DNA of 64,000 nucleotides from JACRCT01 sp049841135 (GCA_049841135.1 JASGHK010000004.1:992001-1056000), one strand, 5' to 3'; counted from the first letter of the stretch, positions 19,237-31,009 are shown. Notes: a model not told the origin generated them from the letters alone. Numbers and translations: made by a program.

Positions 19237-19686
19237 CTACTCCGTGGAGACCGCATCGTCCTTGCCGTCGAGCGCGGCGCCCAGCGTGTGCCAGGCGAGC
19301 GTGGCGCACTTGACCCGCGCCGGGAACTCGCAGACGCCGGCGAAGACCTTCAGCTTGCCCAGGTCCACCGGGTGCGCCGGGTCGTCCTTTCCGGTCACCA
19401 GGTCGTGGAACTTGCCGAGCAGCGCCTTGGCGTCGGCGAGCGTCTTGCCCTTCAAGCTCGCGGTCATCATGGAGGCCGACGCCTTGCTGACGGCGCAGCC
19501 GTTGCCCTGGAAGGTCACGTCCTTGATGACGTCGCCCTCGAGCTCGACGTAGACCGTGAAGCGGTCGCCGCACAGGGCGTTGTAGCCCTCGGCCTTGTGG
19601 GGGTGACCGGCCAGGATGCGGAAGTTCCGGGGCTTCTTGCTGTGGTCGAGGATGACCTCTTGGTACAGCTCGCGGAGCTCGGCCAT
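19237..19686 (-). CDS. sufU: SufU scaffold / sulfurtransferase
   Basis: A 149-residue IscU-fold protein starting MAELRELYQEVILDHSKKPR. The three zinc/Fe-S ligand cysteines are present in NALCGDRF, GNGCAVSKAS and VKCATLAW. In SUF systems SufU is a zinc-dependent sulfur acceptor that activates SufS and hands sulfur to SufBCD. It starts directly after the sufS stop codon. The presence of SufU instead of SufE is the pattern of Firmicutes and some other phyla. Confidence 0.93.
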   Translation of the reverse strand: MAELRELYQEVILDHSKKPRNFRILAGHPHKAEGYNALCGDRFTVYVELEGDVIKDVTFQGNGCAVSKASASMMTASLKGKTLADAKALLGKFHDLVTGKDDPAHPVDLGKLKVFAGVCEFPARVKCATLAWHTLGAALDGKDDAVSTE

Positions 19687-20907
19687 TTAGGCGAACACCT
19701 CCTTCACTCGTTGCAGGGCCTGCACGAGGCGGTCGATGTCCTCGCGCGTGTTGTAGATGCCGAAGGACGCCCGCGCGGTCGCGGTCAGGCCCAGCCGCTC
19801 GAGCACCGGCTGCGCGCAGTGGTGCCCGGTGCGGATGGCCACGCCCTCCTGATCCAGGATGGTGCCGATGTCGTGCGGGTGGACGTCGCCCATGACGAAG
19901 GCGAGCACGCCGGCCTTCTCCTTCGCCGTGCCCACCAGCCGGATCCCGGGGACGGCGGAGAGCTTCAGGGTCCCGTAGGCCAGGAGCTCGCGCTCCCACG
20001 CCGCCGCCGTCTCCAGCCCGACCTTCTCCAGGTAGTCGATGGCCGCGCCCAGCCCGATGGCGCCGGCGATGTCCGGCGTGCCGGCCTCGAACTTGAACGG
20101 CAGCTCGTTGAAGAGCGTCTTCTCGAAGGTGACCGAGCGGATCATGTCGCCGCCGCCCTGGTACGGGGGCATCGCCTCGAGCAGCGCCTGCTTGCCGTAG
20201 AGGACGCCGATGCCGGTCGGCCCGTACAGCTTGTGGCCGGAGAGGGCGAAGAAGTCGGCGTCCATGGCGCGCACGTCGATCTTGAGGTGAGGCGACGACT
20301 GCGCGCCGTCCACCAGGACCTTGGCCCCGGCGGCGTGCGCCATGGCGATCATCTTCTGCACCGGGTTGACGGTCCCGAGTGCATTGGAGACATGCACCAG
20401 CGCGACGAGCTTGGTCTGCGGCCGCAGCATGTTCTCGTAGGCCGCGAGGTCCAGCTCGCCCGCGTCGCTCATGGGGATGACGCGGAGCCTGGCGCCCTTC
20501 TCCTCGCACAGGAGCTGCCAGGGCACGATGTTCGAGTGATGCTCCATCTGGCTGACGAGGATCTCGTCGCCGGCCTTCACGTTGGCCCGGCCCCAGGTCT
20601 GGGCGACGAGGTTGATGCCCTCGGTCGCGCCGCGCACGAAGACGATCTCCTTGACGTCGGCGGCATTGAGGAACCGGCGGACCTTGAGCCGCGCCTGCTC
20701 GTGGGCCTGGGTCGCCCGTTCGCTGAGCAGGTGCACCCCGCGGTGGATGTTGGCGTTGGTCGTCAGGTAGTAGCCGCTGATGGCCTCGATGACCGAGCGC
20801 GGCTTCTGCGTGGTGGCGGCGTTGTCCAGGTAGACGAGCGGCTTGCCGTGCACCTCGGTGGCGAGGATGGGGAAGTCGCTGCGGACAACTTTGGCGTCGA
20901 AGCTCAT
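19687..20907 (-). CDS. sufS: Cysteine desulfurase SufS
   Basis: A 406-residue class V aminotransferase-fold, PLP-dependent enzyme that converts cysteine to alanine and a protein persulfide. The PLP lysine is in SGHKLYGPTGIGVLYG, the catalytic cysteine in RTGHHCAQPV, and the cofactor histidine region is MEHHSNIVPW. Group II (SufS-type) length and motifs. Placed between sufD and sufU with a 4-base gap to sufD. Confidence 0.95.
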   Translation of the reverse strand: MSFDAKVVRSDFPILATEVHGKPLVYLDNAATTQKPRSVIEAISGYYLTTNANIHRGVHLLSERATQAHEQARLKVRRFLNAADVKEIVFVRGATEGINLVAQTWGRANVKAGDEILVSQMEHHSNIVPWQLLCEEKGARLRVIPMSDAGELDLAAYENMLRPQTKLVALVHVSNALGTVNPVQKMIAMAHAAGAKVLVDGAQSSPHLKIDVRAMDADFFALSGHKLYGPTGIGVLYGKQALLEAMPPYQGGGDMIRSVTFEKTLFNELPFKFEAGTPDIAGAIGLGAAIDYLEKVGLETAAAWERELLAYGTLKLSAVPGIRLVGTAKEKAGVLAFVMGDVHPHDIGTILDQEGVAIRTGHHCAQPVLERLGLTATARASFGIYNTREDIDRLVQALQRVKEVFA

Positions 20908-20911
20908 GGGG

Positions 20912-22222
20912 CTAGGCGACCTCCTCGGAGCGCGCCAGGGTCCTCTCTCGAACGGCGGCCTGCAAGAGATCTCGCACCGGCGCGAGCGACATGCGGCCCA
21001 GCACCTCGCCGGCGAAGGCCTCGGTGAGCATCGCGCGCGCCTCGTCCTCGCCGAGGCCGCGGGAGCGCAGGTAGAAGAGCGACTCCTTGTCGAGCTGGCC
21101 CACCGCCGCGCCGTGGGTGCACTTCACGTCGTCGGCGTGGATCTCCAGCTGGGGCTTGGCGTTGGCCATCGCCGTTGGCGAGAGGAGCAGGTTGCGGTTC
21201 GACTGCTTGGCGTCCGTCTTCTGGGCGCCCGGGCGAACCAGCACCCGGCCCTGGAAGACCGCGCGCGCCGCGCCGTCGAGGATTCCCTTGTAGAGCTCCT
21301 GGCTGGAGCAGTGCGGAACGGCGTGGTCGACGAACGTGTGGTGGTCGATGAGCTGCTTGCCGCCGGCGAGCGAGAGCCCGTCGAGCGCGCAGGAGGCGCC
21401 TTCCCCGCCGAGCTTCACCTCCAGGTCGTGCCGGGCCAGCGCGGCGCCGTCGGCGATGCTGAAGGAGCCGTAGCGGCTGTCCCGGCCCTGCTCGACCTCG
21501 GTGCGGCCGGTGTGGAAGGCCTGCCCGCCCTCGCGCTCCAGCCGGTAGTGCTCGAGGCTCGCGCCGTCGCCCAAGCGGATCTGGGTGAGGGCGTCGGTGA
21601 ACGAGGCGCGGTCGTCGCTGACGAAGGTCTCGACGAGCGTCGCCTTGGCCCCCGCCCCCACGAGGACCACGCTGCGGGGCATCGCCGCCACCGGCCGCTC
21701 GCCGGAGACCGCGATGGAGACGAGGTGGATGGGCTGCTCGAAGACGGTGCGGTCGCGGACGAGGACGAAGGCGCCGTCCCGGAAGAACGCGGCATTGAGC
21801 GAGCCGAAGGCCTGCTCCCCTTCCCCGGCGACGGCCAGGAAGGGCTGCAGGCGGGATGGCTCCTGGGCCAGGAGCTGGCCGAGGTTGGTCACCTCGACGC
21901 CCTGGAGCGCGGCGCGCGTGGAGAGCTGCTCGTCGAAGAACCCGTTGACGAAGACCAGCTGCGGCCCCGCCATCTCGCGCAGCGCGCGCGGGACGAGGCG
22001 CTCGAAGTCGGCCCGGGACAGAGAGGCCTTGGCGGCGGGCTCGAACGGCACCGCGGCGATGGGCGCGACGCTCGTGGAGCGCCACTCCTCGTCCTTGGGA
22101 CCGGGGAAGCCGAGAGCCGCGAAGCGCTTGATGGCCTTGCGGCGAGCGTCTGCCAGGAACTCGGGGGAGGTGGGGACCGCGAGCTCGTCGAACCGCTTGA
22201 GGTAGTGACCGATGGCGTCCAT
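20912..22222 (-). CDS. sufD: SufD scaffold component
   Basis: A 436-residue SufB/SufD-family beta-helix protein; the C-terminal core has CSSQELYKGILDGAARAVFQG, HADDVKCTHGAAVGQLD and YLRSRGL, typical for SufD. With SufB and SufC it forms the SufBC2D scaffold. Two starts are possible: ATG at 22222, preceded by GGAG, or a GTG at 22237 that overlaps the sufC stop as GTGA. I favour the ATG, but the same GTGA overlap is used repeatedly in this genome. Confidence 0.92.
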   Translation of the reverse strand: MDAIGHYLKRFDELAVPTSPEFLADARRKAIKRFAALGFPGPKDEEWRSTSVAPIAAVPFEPAAKASLSRADFERLVPRALREMAGPQLVFVNGFFDEQLSTRAALQGVEVTNLGQLLAQEPSRLQPFLAVAGEGEQAFGSLNAAFFRDGAFVLVRDRTVFEQPIHLVSIAVSGERPVAAMPRSVVLVGAGAKATLVETFVSDDRASFTDALTQIRLGDGASLEHYRLEREGGQAFHTGRTEVEQGRDSRYGSFSIADGAALARHDLEVKLGGEGASCALDGLSLAGGKQLIDHHTFVDHAVPHCSSQELYKGILDGAARAVFQGRVLVRPGAQKTDAKQSNRNLLLSPTAMANAKPQLEIHADDVKCTHGAAVGQLDKESLFYLRSRGLGEDEARAMLTEAFAGEVLGRMSLAPVRDLLQAAVRERTLARSEEVA

Positions 22223-22233
22223 GGCGTCTCCGA

Positions 22234-23019
<786 letters not shown>

Positions 23020-23083
23020 GTGCGAATCCTTGAGCAGTTGAATCCGTGTTGATCTGTGCGAGCCCGAGTCCGTCCGTGCGGTG

Positions 23084-24556
<1,473 letters not shown>

Positions 24557-24560
<4 letters not shown>

Positions 24561-25007
24561 AGGTTGCCTCCGGAGGTCGGCGCGGCAGCGGTGCGGGCTG
24601 CGGACTGCGCGACCATCTGCGACAGGGTCAGGTTCGACAGCGTTCCCTGGATGAGCTGGTTGACGGCGTGCCAGGTGCCCTTCATCGGGCAGTCCTTGCT
24701 GCGGTCGCACCCTTCGCCGCCTGGCACGTTGCACTCGGTCATGGCGATGGGCCCCTCGACCGCGGTGATGATCTCGGCGACTGAGAATCTGCTCGGGCGA
24801 CCGGGCGAGCCGGTAACCGCCCTGCACCCCCCGGCGGGAGACGAGGAGTTGGGCCTTGGAGAGGACCTTGAGGAGCTTGCGAACGGTGGGCTCGGGGATC
24901 ACCGCCGAGTCGGCGACCTGGTGCGAGGTCAGGGCCTCGCCCGGTTGCCGGGCAAATGCGGCGAGCAACTGAATTCCGTAGTCGCTGAGCCTGGATATAC
25001 GAACCAT
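24557..25007 (-). CDS. Rrf2 family regulator, SufR/IscR-like (one frame break)
   Basis: About 149 residues across a break near 24783. N-terminal winged helix: MVRISRLSDYGIQLLAAF, then a recognition region EPTVRKLLKVLSKAQLLVSR and a wing GVQGGYRLAR. After the break come three cysteines, ECNVPGG, GC and DC (spacing C-x7-C-x5-C), that would bind a 2Fe-2S cluster as in IscR. As first gene of the suf operon it probably represses or tunes it according to cluster status. ATG at 25007; the ribosome-binding site is weak. A perfect dyad lies 23 bases upstream. Confidence 0.85.
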
Positions 25008-25029
25008 CGCGCACCCGAATCCCTTAAAC

Positions 25030-25046
25030 AGCACCGTGATGGTGCT
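25030..25046 (-). promoter_or_regulatory. Candidate operator of the suf operon
   Basis: AGCACC-N5-GGTGCT, a perfect 6-bp inverted repeat, 23 bases upstream of the Rrf2 start and just downstream of a TAGAAAT -10-like sequence on the minus strand (about 25047-25053). Its place suits autoregulation by the Rrf2 protein. It also resembles the GCACC-N5-GGTGC core of NtrC sites, so the binding protein is open. Confidence 0.45.
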
Positions 25047-25097
25047 ATTTCTAGGGGCGGATGCTGACCGGCGCCAGAAAATCGTACCGGGCTGGTC

Positions 25098-28000
25098 CTA
25101 TTTCTTTCCGGCGCCCTTCTTGTCCTTCTTGGGAGCTGGCTCCTTCTTGGCAGCCGGGTCCTTCTTGGGCGCGGGGCCCTTCTTGGGCGCCGGAGCCGGC
25201 GCGGGGAACTCCTGGGTCAGCCGGTTGCCGGCCACATCGACGGCCGCCGCGTTGAAGGGGCCCTTGGCCGGCATCTTGATCGGGTGGCTGAAGTGGCTCT
25301 CCGCGTCGACGAGGACCGGCGTGCCCTCGACCACCACGCGGGCGGGGCCACCGACGACGGAGCCCTCGAGGAGCCAGACGCCGTCGCCCTTCTTCGGCGC
25401 CTCGAGGTTGAGCTCGAGCTTGGCGGGGCGCTCGACGGCCTCGGCGAAGGTGCCGTCGGCGCCGACCGTCACCTGCTTGCCGACCGCCACCTCGATCTTC
25501 TTGCCCGCTCCGTTGGCAGCGGCGACCTCGACCGACCCGGCGCGCGGCGAGAGGGCCGCGCGCACCTCGTCGGCGAACACCGTCACGTCGGCCTTGCCCA
25601 CCGCGAGCGTCTTGCCCTGCGCCAGCTCGATCTCGAAGGGCAACGCCGCCGCGTTGTACTGGAACGAGGCGAAGCCGGCGTTGAGGCGGAAGCGGTGCGC
25701 GGCCGTGGTGGCGCTGCGCAGCGCGACGCGCGAGTACTCACCGATCACGACCAGCCCGGCGCCGATGCGCAGCTTCGCGCGCGCACCCTGCCCGGTCCGG
25801 ACCTGCTCGCCGTCGGCGATGACGGCGTTGGCCGCGGCCGGGACCCATTCGCCGTCGAGCCCCAGGCGCTCCACCAGCCCGTCGGCGCCCTCGAGCGTGG
25901 CCTTCTGAGGCTCGGGCGGCGGAGGCGGCAGCGGCGGGCACTCCTTGCAGACGACCGGTGGGGGCGGTGGAGGCGGAGGCTTGGGCCAGAAGGCCGTCAC
26001 GCCCGCCCCGCCCAGCACCAGGGCCGCGACCGCACCGATGCCGATGCCCAGGAAGAGCTTGCTGCCGCCCGGGCGCGCCTTCATCACCGGCGCGTTGACG
26101 GGCGGGCTCATCGCGGGCGCCGGTCGCTCAGAAGGCCGGTCCCTCACGGTCTTGCGCGGTGGAGGCGGCGCGGTCTTGGCGATCTCGGCCGGAGACGGGA
26201 CGACCTCGCCCTTGGTCGGTTCGACCTGCTCGGAGAGCTCCGAGGCCAGCTCGACCAGGCTCTGCTCCTTGGCAGGCATGGGCAGCGTCGCTTCGTTCGA
26301 GGAGACCGGCGGACCCGCTCGCTCGGGAAGGGTCGTCTCCTCGGTCTTCGGAGTGTCGCTGTCCGGCTTGCCGTAGAGGTTGGTGGTGGTCAGGCTCTTG
26401 CTGGCCGGGCCGGACTCCAGCGGCTTGCCGACCGACGACTCGAACAGGTCCCTGGCGGAGACGATCCGCGGGTTGGTGACGTCGCGGTCCTTCTCGCGGC
26501 GCTCCTCCTCGAGCTTGAGGCCCGTCTCCACCTCGCTGGCGAGGATGGCGGCCGGCATCTCCTCTTTCGTCGTCCGCTTGGGCGGGACCTCGGCCGCCAC
26601 GGGCTTCTCAGGGGCCGGCAAGGCCTCCGCCGGAACCGCTGCAGGCGATTCCGCCTTCGGTGGCTCCGGGATCGAAGCGGCTGGCATCGCGTCGCCCCAG
26701 CCGGGAGCGGGGGTGGCCTGGCCGATCGCCGTCACCGGAGTCGGGTCCTCGACCAGCGGATCGCCCTGGACGACGGGCGGCTCTTCGACTGCGTTGAAGA
26801 AGGCCGAGGGCATCGCCTCGGGCTGCTGCGCGATGGCGAGCAGCTCCGGGCTGATGGGCGTCGTCGGCCCCTCGTGGCCTGCCGAGCCCGGCGGACGAGG
26901 CGTCGAGAACGGCTCTGGCTCGTTGGCGAAGGTGTCGAACGGCAGGGCCGTCACCGCTGGCTTGATTTCAGCGGGCTTGGCCTCGACCGGGAGGCTCGGC
27001 GAAGCGACAACAAGCTCGGGCTCGGAGCGCTTGGCCTCGACCGGAACCGTCGGGTTCACGCGGACTTCGGGTGCCTTCTCCACGGGAGCCGACACAGGGG
27101 CCACCGTCGGGGCGACGACGACGACCGGCGCGGCGGCAATGGCCGGCATCGGCGCGGGCGTCGGAATCGACTTCGCCGACGGGAATGGCGATGCGGGTGG
27201 AGGCGGCGGGTCGAGCTTGGGCTGGACCGGAGCCGGGGCCGTAACCGCGGGGGCAGGCGAAGCGACTGCCGGCATCGGCGCCGGAGTCGGGATGGGCTGA
27301 GGAGCTGCGGCAGGCGCCGGCGCGACGGGTTGAACGACCGGCGTCGGCGCAGAGACCGACGGCGTCACCGGAGCGGAGATCGTGGCGGCAGGCTTGGGCT
27401 CCAGCAACGAGGCCTTCGATGGCTGCGAGGGCGAGCTCGGCGCCGGGGGGCTGGCGGGTGCCGGGATGCTGAGCTTGGGCTGCGACGCGGCCGGCGGCAC
27501 CGCGCCGAGGCCGAACAGCGCGGTGCCCTGCCTGCCCTCGGGCGCGGCGGCTGGAGCGGGAGGAGCCGACAGGGGCGCGGCGGCGCTCGAGCCGAAGCGC
27601 ACCGTCGTCTGCCGCAGATCCGTGGAGGGGGCGGGCGATGCTCCAGCGGCTGCGGCTGGCTGGCTGGTCGGTGCCGGGGACCAGTGCGCGAAGCGCTCCG
27701 GCCGCTTCAGGCGGTAGCGCATCTCCTGGTAGTAGAGCAGCAGGAGCTCGGGGGCGATGCAGGGGACCAGCTCCATGCCGGCCATGGAGCGGATGGGCTC
27801 GACCTGGGCGCGCTCGTAGGGAGTGGCGAAGGCGACGACGAGCTTGCCGGCGTCGCGGCGCAGTGGAAACGCCTTGAATTGCTGGGCGAACGGCGCGGGG
27901 ATGCAAACCAGCGTGATGGCGGTGGCCGCCTCGAAGTCCTTGCGGGTGGCGGGAGGGAAGCCGCGCTGCTCGGCGAGCGCTTCGGCGACCTGGTCGACGT

Positions 28001-28133
28001 CCACCACGCCCATCTCGACGAGGATGGTTCCCAGGCGAGCCTTGTGGCCGATCTGCTTCTTGAGCGCTTCCTCGAGCTGGGGGCCGGTCAGCAAGCCCTT
28101 GGCTTGGAGAATCTCTCCGATCTTCGAGGCCAT
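25098..28133 (-). CDS. MshEN-domain / FecR-domain membrane protein with long Pro-Ala linker
   Basis: A 1011-residue protein. Residues about 1-150 form a GspE N-terminal (MshEN) type domain: IGEILQAKGLLTGPQLEEAL, LGTILVEMGVVDVDQVAEAL and a second half with FPLRRDAGKLVVAFATP; this domain binds cyclic di-GMP in MshE. Then come about 570 residues of Pro/Ala/Glu-rich low-complexity sequence, one membrane helix (LFLGIGIGAVAALVLGGAGV, about residue 730), a poly-Pro stretch, and a FecR-like beta domain (about 775-870, VRTGQGARAKLRIGAGLVVI). The C-terminal tail is a Lys-Pro-Ala repeat. The ATP-binding part of GspE is absent. ATG at 28133 follows GAGGA. The family combination is unusual; function unknown, perhaps a c-di-GMP-responsive envelope sensor. 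Confidence 0.7.
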   Translation of the reverse strand: MASKIGEILQAKGLLTGPQLEEALKKQIGHKARLGTILVEMGVVDVDQVAEALAEQRGFPPATRKDFEAATAITLVCIPAPFAQQFKAFPLRRDAGKLVVAFATPYERAQVEPIRSMAGMELVPCIAPELLLLYYQEMRYRLKRPERFAHWSPAPTSQPAAAAGASPAPSTDLRQTTVRFGSSAAAPLSAPPAPAAAPEGRQGTALFGLGAVPPAASQPKLSIPAPASPPAPSSPSQPSKASLLEPKPAATISAPVTPSVSAPTPVVQPVAPAPAAAPQPIPTPAPMPAVASPAPAVTAPAPVQPKLDPPPPPASPFPSAKSIPTPAPMPAIAAAPVVVVAPTVAPVSAPVEKAPEVRVNPTVPVEAKRSEPELVVASPSLPVEAKPAEIKPAVTALPFDTFANEPEPFSTPRPPGSAGHEGPTTPISPELLAIAQQPEAMPSAFFNAVEEPPVVQGDPLVEDPTPVTAIGQATPAPGWGDAMPAASIPEPPKAESPAAVPAEALPAPEKPVAAEVPPKRTTKEEMPAAILASEVETGLKLEEERREKDRDVTNPRIVSARDLFESSVGKPLESGPASKSLTTTNLYGKPDSDTPKTEETTLPERAGPPVSSNEATLPMPAKEQSLVELASELSEQVEPTKGEVVPSPAEIAKTAPPPPRKTVRDRPSERPAPAMSPPVNAPVMKARPGGSKLFLGIGIGAVAALVLGGAGVTAFWPKPPPPPPPPVVCKECPPLPPPPPEPQKATLEGADGLVERLGLDGEWVPAAANAVIADGEQVRTGQGARAKLRIGAGLVVIGEYSRVALRSATTAAHRFRLNAGFASFQYNAAALPFEIELAQGKTLAVGKADVTVFADEVRAALSPRAGSVEVAAANGAGKKIEVAVGKQVTVGADGTFAEAVERPAKLELNLEAPKKGDGVWLLEGSVVGGPARVVVEGTPVLVDAESHFSHPIKMPAKGPFNAAAVDVAGNRLTQEFPAPAPAPKKGPAPKKDPAAKKEPAPKKDKKGAGKK

Positions 28134-28230
28134 CGGTGCGTCCTCAGGGTGTCCGAAAAGGGCCCCCATCCTCGCCGCGCAGCGAACAGAGTGCAACCGT
28201 GACGCACCCTTAGCCGACCCCTGAAAACAT

Positions 28231-28260
28231 CGCGGGCCGCCCGGAGACGGACGGCCCGCG
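28231..28260 (-). terminator. Terminator of the VIT-VWA gene
   Basis: Inverted repeat CGCGGGCCG / CGGCCCGCG with a 12-base loop, 21 bases after the VIT-VWA stop codon; on the minus strand it is followed by a short TTTT. Confidence 0.6.
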
Positions 28261-28281
28261 CGCTCTTCGGTTTGCCCCGAC

Positions 28282-30606
28282 CTACTTCAGGAAGGCGGTC
28301 ACCTTGTCGGCCGACTCCTCGCCCTCGCTCGGCGTGATGACGATGGCCTTGCCCTTGGCCACCATGAGGACCACCCGGTTGCCGAGCGCCAGGCCAGCCT
28401 TCAGGTCGGGCCGGGCCTTGAGCAGGGCGAAGTAGCCTGCCGACAGGTACTTCACCTTGAGCTGCTGCTTGGCCGCCCCGTCCACCGCTTCGCTGTCGAT
28501 CCAGCCGCCGTCACGCCACAGGTAGGTGCGGCCGCCTGCGGTGCGCACGGGCTCGCTCGAATCGCCGGTGCGAACCTCCTCCTTCATCTTCTTGTTCTCG
28601 CGGGCGATGGCGATGGCGCCCGCGCCGTCGGCCTTGGAGAACGCCTCGGTCGCGGGGGCGGCCATGGCGGGCGGAGCCGGAGAGGGCGCCTTCTCGTCGG
28701 CCGCGGCGGCGCTGCCGGTCGAGGCCATCGACTTGCCCTTCGGGCCGAAGCCACCTCCCCCACTACCAGCGCGCTCTTCCTCGACGCCCCAGTTCGGACG
28801 GAACCGCTGCGGGGGCGGCGGCGGGTTGGGCCGGCCCTGGGCGATGGGGGTGTCCTCGACGACCAGGTAGCTGGTGTAGGGGGTCACGATGCCGAACTTC
28901 TTGCCCAGCGTGACCACCTCGTCGCGCAGCTCCGGCTTCTCCCCGCGCAGGCGGATCTCCTCGAGCAGGTAGCCGACTTTGCGGATGGCCCACAGCCGCG
29001 GAATGAAGTCCTCGGCCTTGTGCTCCTTGGCGAAGGTGGTGGTGCCGTACTCGAACTTCTTGGGCGCGCCGTTGACGGTGCCCGTCAGCGTCACCTTCAG
29101 GTCCCCGGCGGTGCGGTAGCGGCCGAGCACCACCAGCTGGCTGCCCTTGAAGAGATCCGGGAGCTTGCGCGGGTAGACGTCGAAGGCGCTCATCCCCGAC
29201 AGGTCGACGGCGACGTCGGCCAGCACCGGGTGGCTCACCTTGTCGTAGAAGCCGGAGATCTTCTCTTCGAAGTCCTTGCCGCCCTTGACGTAGTCGCTCG
29301 TCCCCTGCCCGTCCGCGGCCAGCCGGTCGAGCAGCTTGGCGTTGAGGTCCTCGCCGACGCCGAAGGTGAAGACGCGGCTCTTGCCCTTGTTGCCGGCCGC
29401 GGCGTTCCTGGCGATGGCCTCCTCGGCGGTCTCGCCGATGGTCGGCTGGCCGTCGGTGATGAACATGACGATGTGCGGGCCGTTGGAGCCGGCGGCGTTC
29501 TCGCCGTCCTTGAGCGCGCGGCGCATGGCGTCGTCGATGGCCGTGCCGCCCAGGGCCTCCATCGAGTCCACGAAGCCGACGGCCTTCTGGATGGACTCGG
29601 GCCTGGCTTCCTGCGGACCCTGGAAGAGCGACTCGACGTCGGTCGCGAAGCGCACCACGTTGAAGCGGTCCTGCGGGTTGAGCCGCTGCACGCAGTACTT
29701 GAGGGCGTCCTTGGCCACCTTCATCCGCTCGCCCGCCATGGAGCCGGAGTTGTCGATGACGAAGGTGATCCGCTTGCCGAGGATCTCCTCCTTCTGGAAC
29801 TCGGTCTTGGGCGAGATGAGGGCCAGGAAGTAGCCGGGCTCGTTCTCCTCCTTGTAGGTCATCAGCGACAGGCCGATCGCCTTCTCAGAGGTCGAGTAGT
29901 AGAGGTCCAGGTCCTTGGTGAGGTCGGTGCCCGAGCCCAGTTCCATGCCGACGATGGCCGCGTTCTCGCCACGGTTGGCGACCTGCAGCGGGTGGGTCGG
30001 CGAGTAGACCGAGCGGATGGGGACCTTGGAGCCGATGGAAGCGCTGAAGGTGAAGTCCTGCTTCACCTTGCTGGGCACGTTCTGCAGCTGCTGCTTGCCG
30101 CCGCCGCCCAGGGGATAGCGGTAGTGGTACAGCCCGTTGGAGAAGTCGAGCACCTGGCTGAAAGCCAGCTCGATCTTCTGCTCGCCGTTGGCCGGGACGG
30201 GGAAGACGCGGGCGCGGAAGACGTCCGAGTCGATGTACTCGAGCAAGCCTGGGTCCTGCAGCCGCCGGACGATCCCTTCGTAGATGTCCTGCGCCTTCTG
30301 CTTCTCGAGCATCTCTCCCTTGGTCTTCTTGCCGTTGACCCACAGGTAGAACTCGGAGAGCGCGGCGCCCTTGGGCAATGGGAAGACGTAGTGCGCCTCG
30401 AGCTGGCGTGGCCCCTCGTTGACGAAGACCTGCTCGACCCGGGTCACGGCGGCCCCGTCTTTGATCTCCGCGGAGACGCGCTGGTACTTGATGGCGAGCG
30501 GCCGCAGCGAGGCGTCGGTGGGGATGAGCATGCCCTGCGCGCGGGCGGTCAACGGGACGACCGAGAGCGCGACGGCCAGGCCGAGGAGCCGCATTCGGGT
30601 GAGCAT
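28282..30606 (-). CDS. Secreted VIT and von Willebrand factor A domain protein
   Basis: A 774-residue exported protein: signal peptide (about 1-23, ending ARAQ), VIT domain (about 35-165; VEQVFVNEGPRQLEAHYVFP, FPLPKGAALSEFYLWVNG), VWA domain (about 280-460) with the metal-binding MIDAS motif DNSGSM and later TAIDDA and FITDG, and a C-terminal region with Ala/Pro linker and a basic, Trp-containing end. The layout matches inter-alpha-trypsin-inhibitor heavy-chain-like bacterial proteins common in Myxococcota. It is probably periplasmic or surface-bound, mediating metal-dependent protein contact. ATG at 30606 follows GGAGG by 9 bases. It ends at a hairpin terminator. Confidence 0.88.
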   Translation of the reverse strand: MLTRMRLLGLAVALSVVPLTARAQGMLIPTDASLRPLAIKYQRVSAEIKDGAAVTRVEQVFVNEGPRQLEAHYVFPLPKGAALSEFYLWVNGKKTKGEMLEKQKAQDIYEGIVRRLQDPGLLEYIDSDVFRARVFPVPANGEQKIELAFSQVLDFSNGLYHYRYPLGGGGKQQLQNVPSKVKQDFTFSASIGSKVPIRSVYSPTHPLQVANRGENAAIVGMELGSGTDLTKDLDLYYSTSEKAIGLSLMTYKEENEPGYFLALISPKTEFQKEEILGKRITFVIDNSGSMAGERMKVAKDALKYCVQRLNPQDRFNVVRFATDVESLFQGPQEARPESIQKAVGFVDSMEALGGTAIDDAMRRALKDGENAAGSNGPHIVMFITDGQPTIGETAEEAIARNAAAGNKGKSRVFTFGVGEDLNAKLLDRLAADGQGTSDYVKGGKDFEEKISGFYDKVSHPVLADVAVDLSGMSAFDVYPRKLPDLFKGSQLVVLGRYRTAGDLKVTLTGTVNGAPKKFEYGTTTFAKEHKAEDFIPRLWAIRKVGYLLEEIRLRGEKPELRDEVVTLGKKFGIVTPYTSYLVVEDTPIAQGRPNPPPPPQRFRPNWGVEEERAGSGGGGFGPKGKSMASTGSAAAADEKAPSPAPPAMAAPATEAFSKADGAGAIAIARENKKMKEEVRTGDSSEPVRTAGGRTYLWRDGGWIDSEAVDGAAKQQLKVKYLSAGYFALLKARPDLKAGLALGNRVVLMVAKGKAIVITPSEGEESADKVTAFLK

Positions 30607-30849
30607 GGGGTGCTGCCTCCGAAGTCGAGGTCAATGGTTGCCTGCGTGGAAGCGAACGTATGAAAGCAGAAAACCGGTCTGATCGCTCGGCGCCGAGTCG
30701 GCCCAACCTCGCGGAAGGACACCGGTTGCCGCCCCCTGCGCCCCGCCACGGCTCCGGGCCTCGGGAATGGTTCGCGGACCGGGCCTGTTGGTGCGCTGGC
30801 CGACACCCTGCGAACGAGGTCCAAGCGTGAGATACCCCTAAGGAATCGG

Positions 30850-30878
30850 TTGCTCCGTCGCGCCGGAGCCTCTATGCT
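30850..30878 (+). promoter_or_regulatory. Sigma-70-like promoter for the thioredoxin-fold lipoprotein
   Basis: TTGCTC (30850-30855) and TATGCT (30873-30878) with 17-base spacing, 132 bases upstream of the ATG at 31010. The leader contains a small hairpin GGCTCC-GGAG-GGAGCC near 30928. This is the only clear element in the 403-base divergent gap between 30607 and 31009. Confidence 0.45.
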
Positions 30879-31009
30879 GCGCGCCACTTTTTCCCCGGCG
30901 GGGCCGAATGGCGCCGGACAGTGTCGGGCTCCGGAGGGAGCCGCCTTCGCGGGACCCACCCCGAAAAGGCACCTTGGTTCTGAACGAACGAAAGGAAGAG
31001 GTTTTATCG

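Noticed and set aside
18868..21027. Long plus-strand open frame across sufT-sufU-sufS
   Set aside because: Shadow of three well-recognised minus-strand genes.
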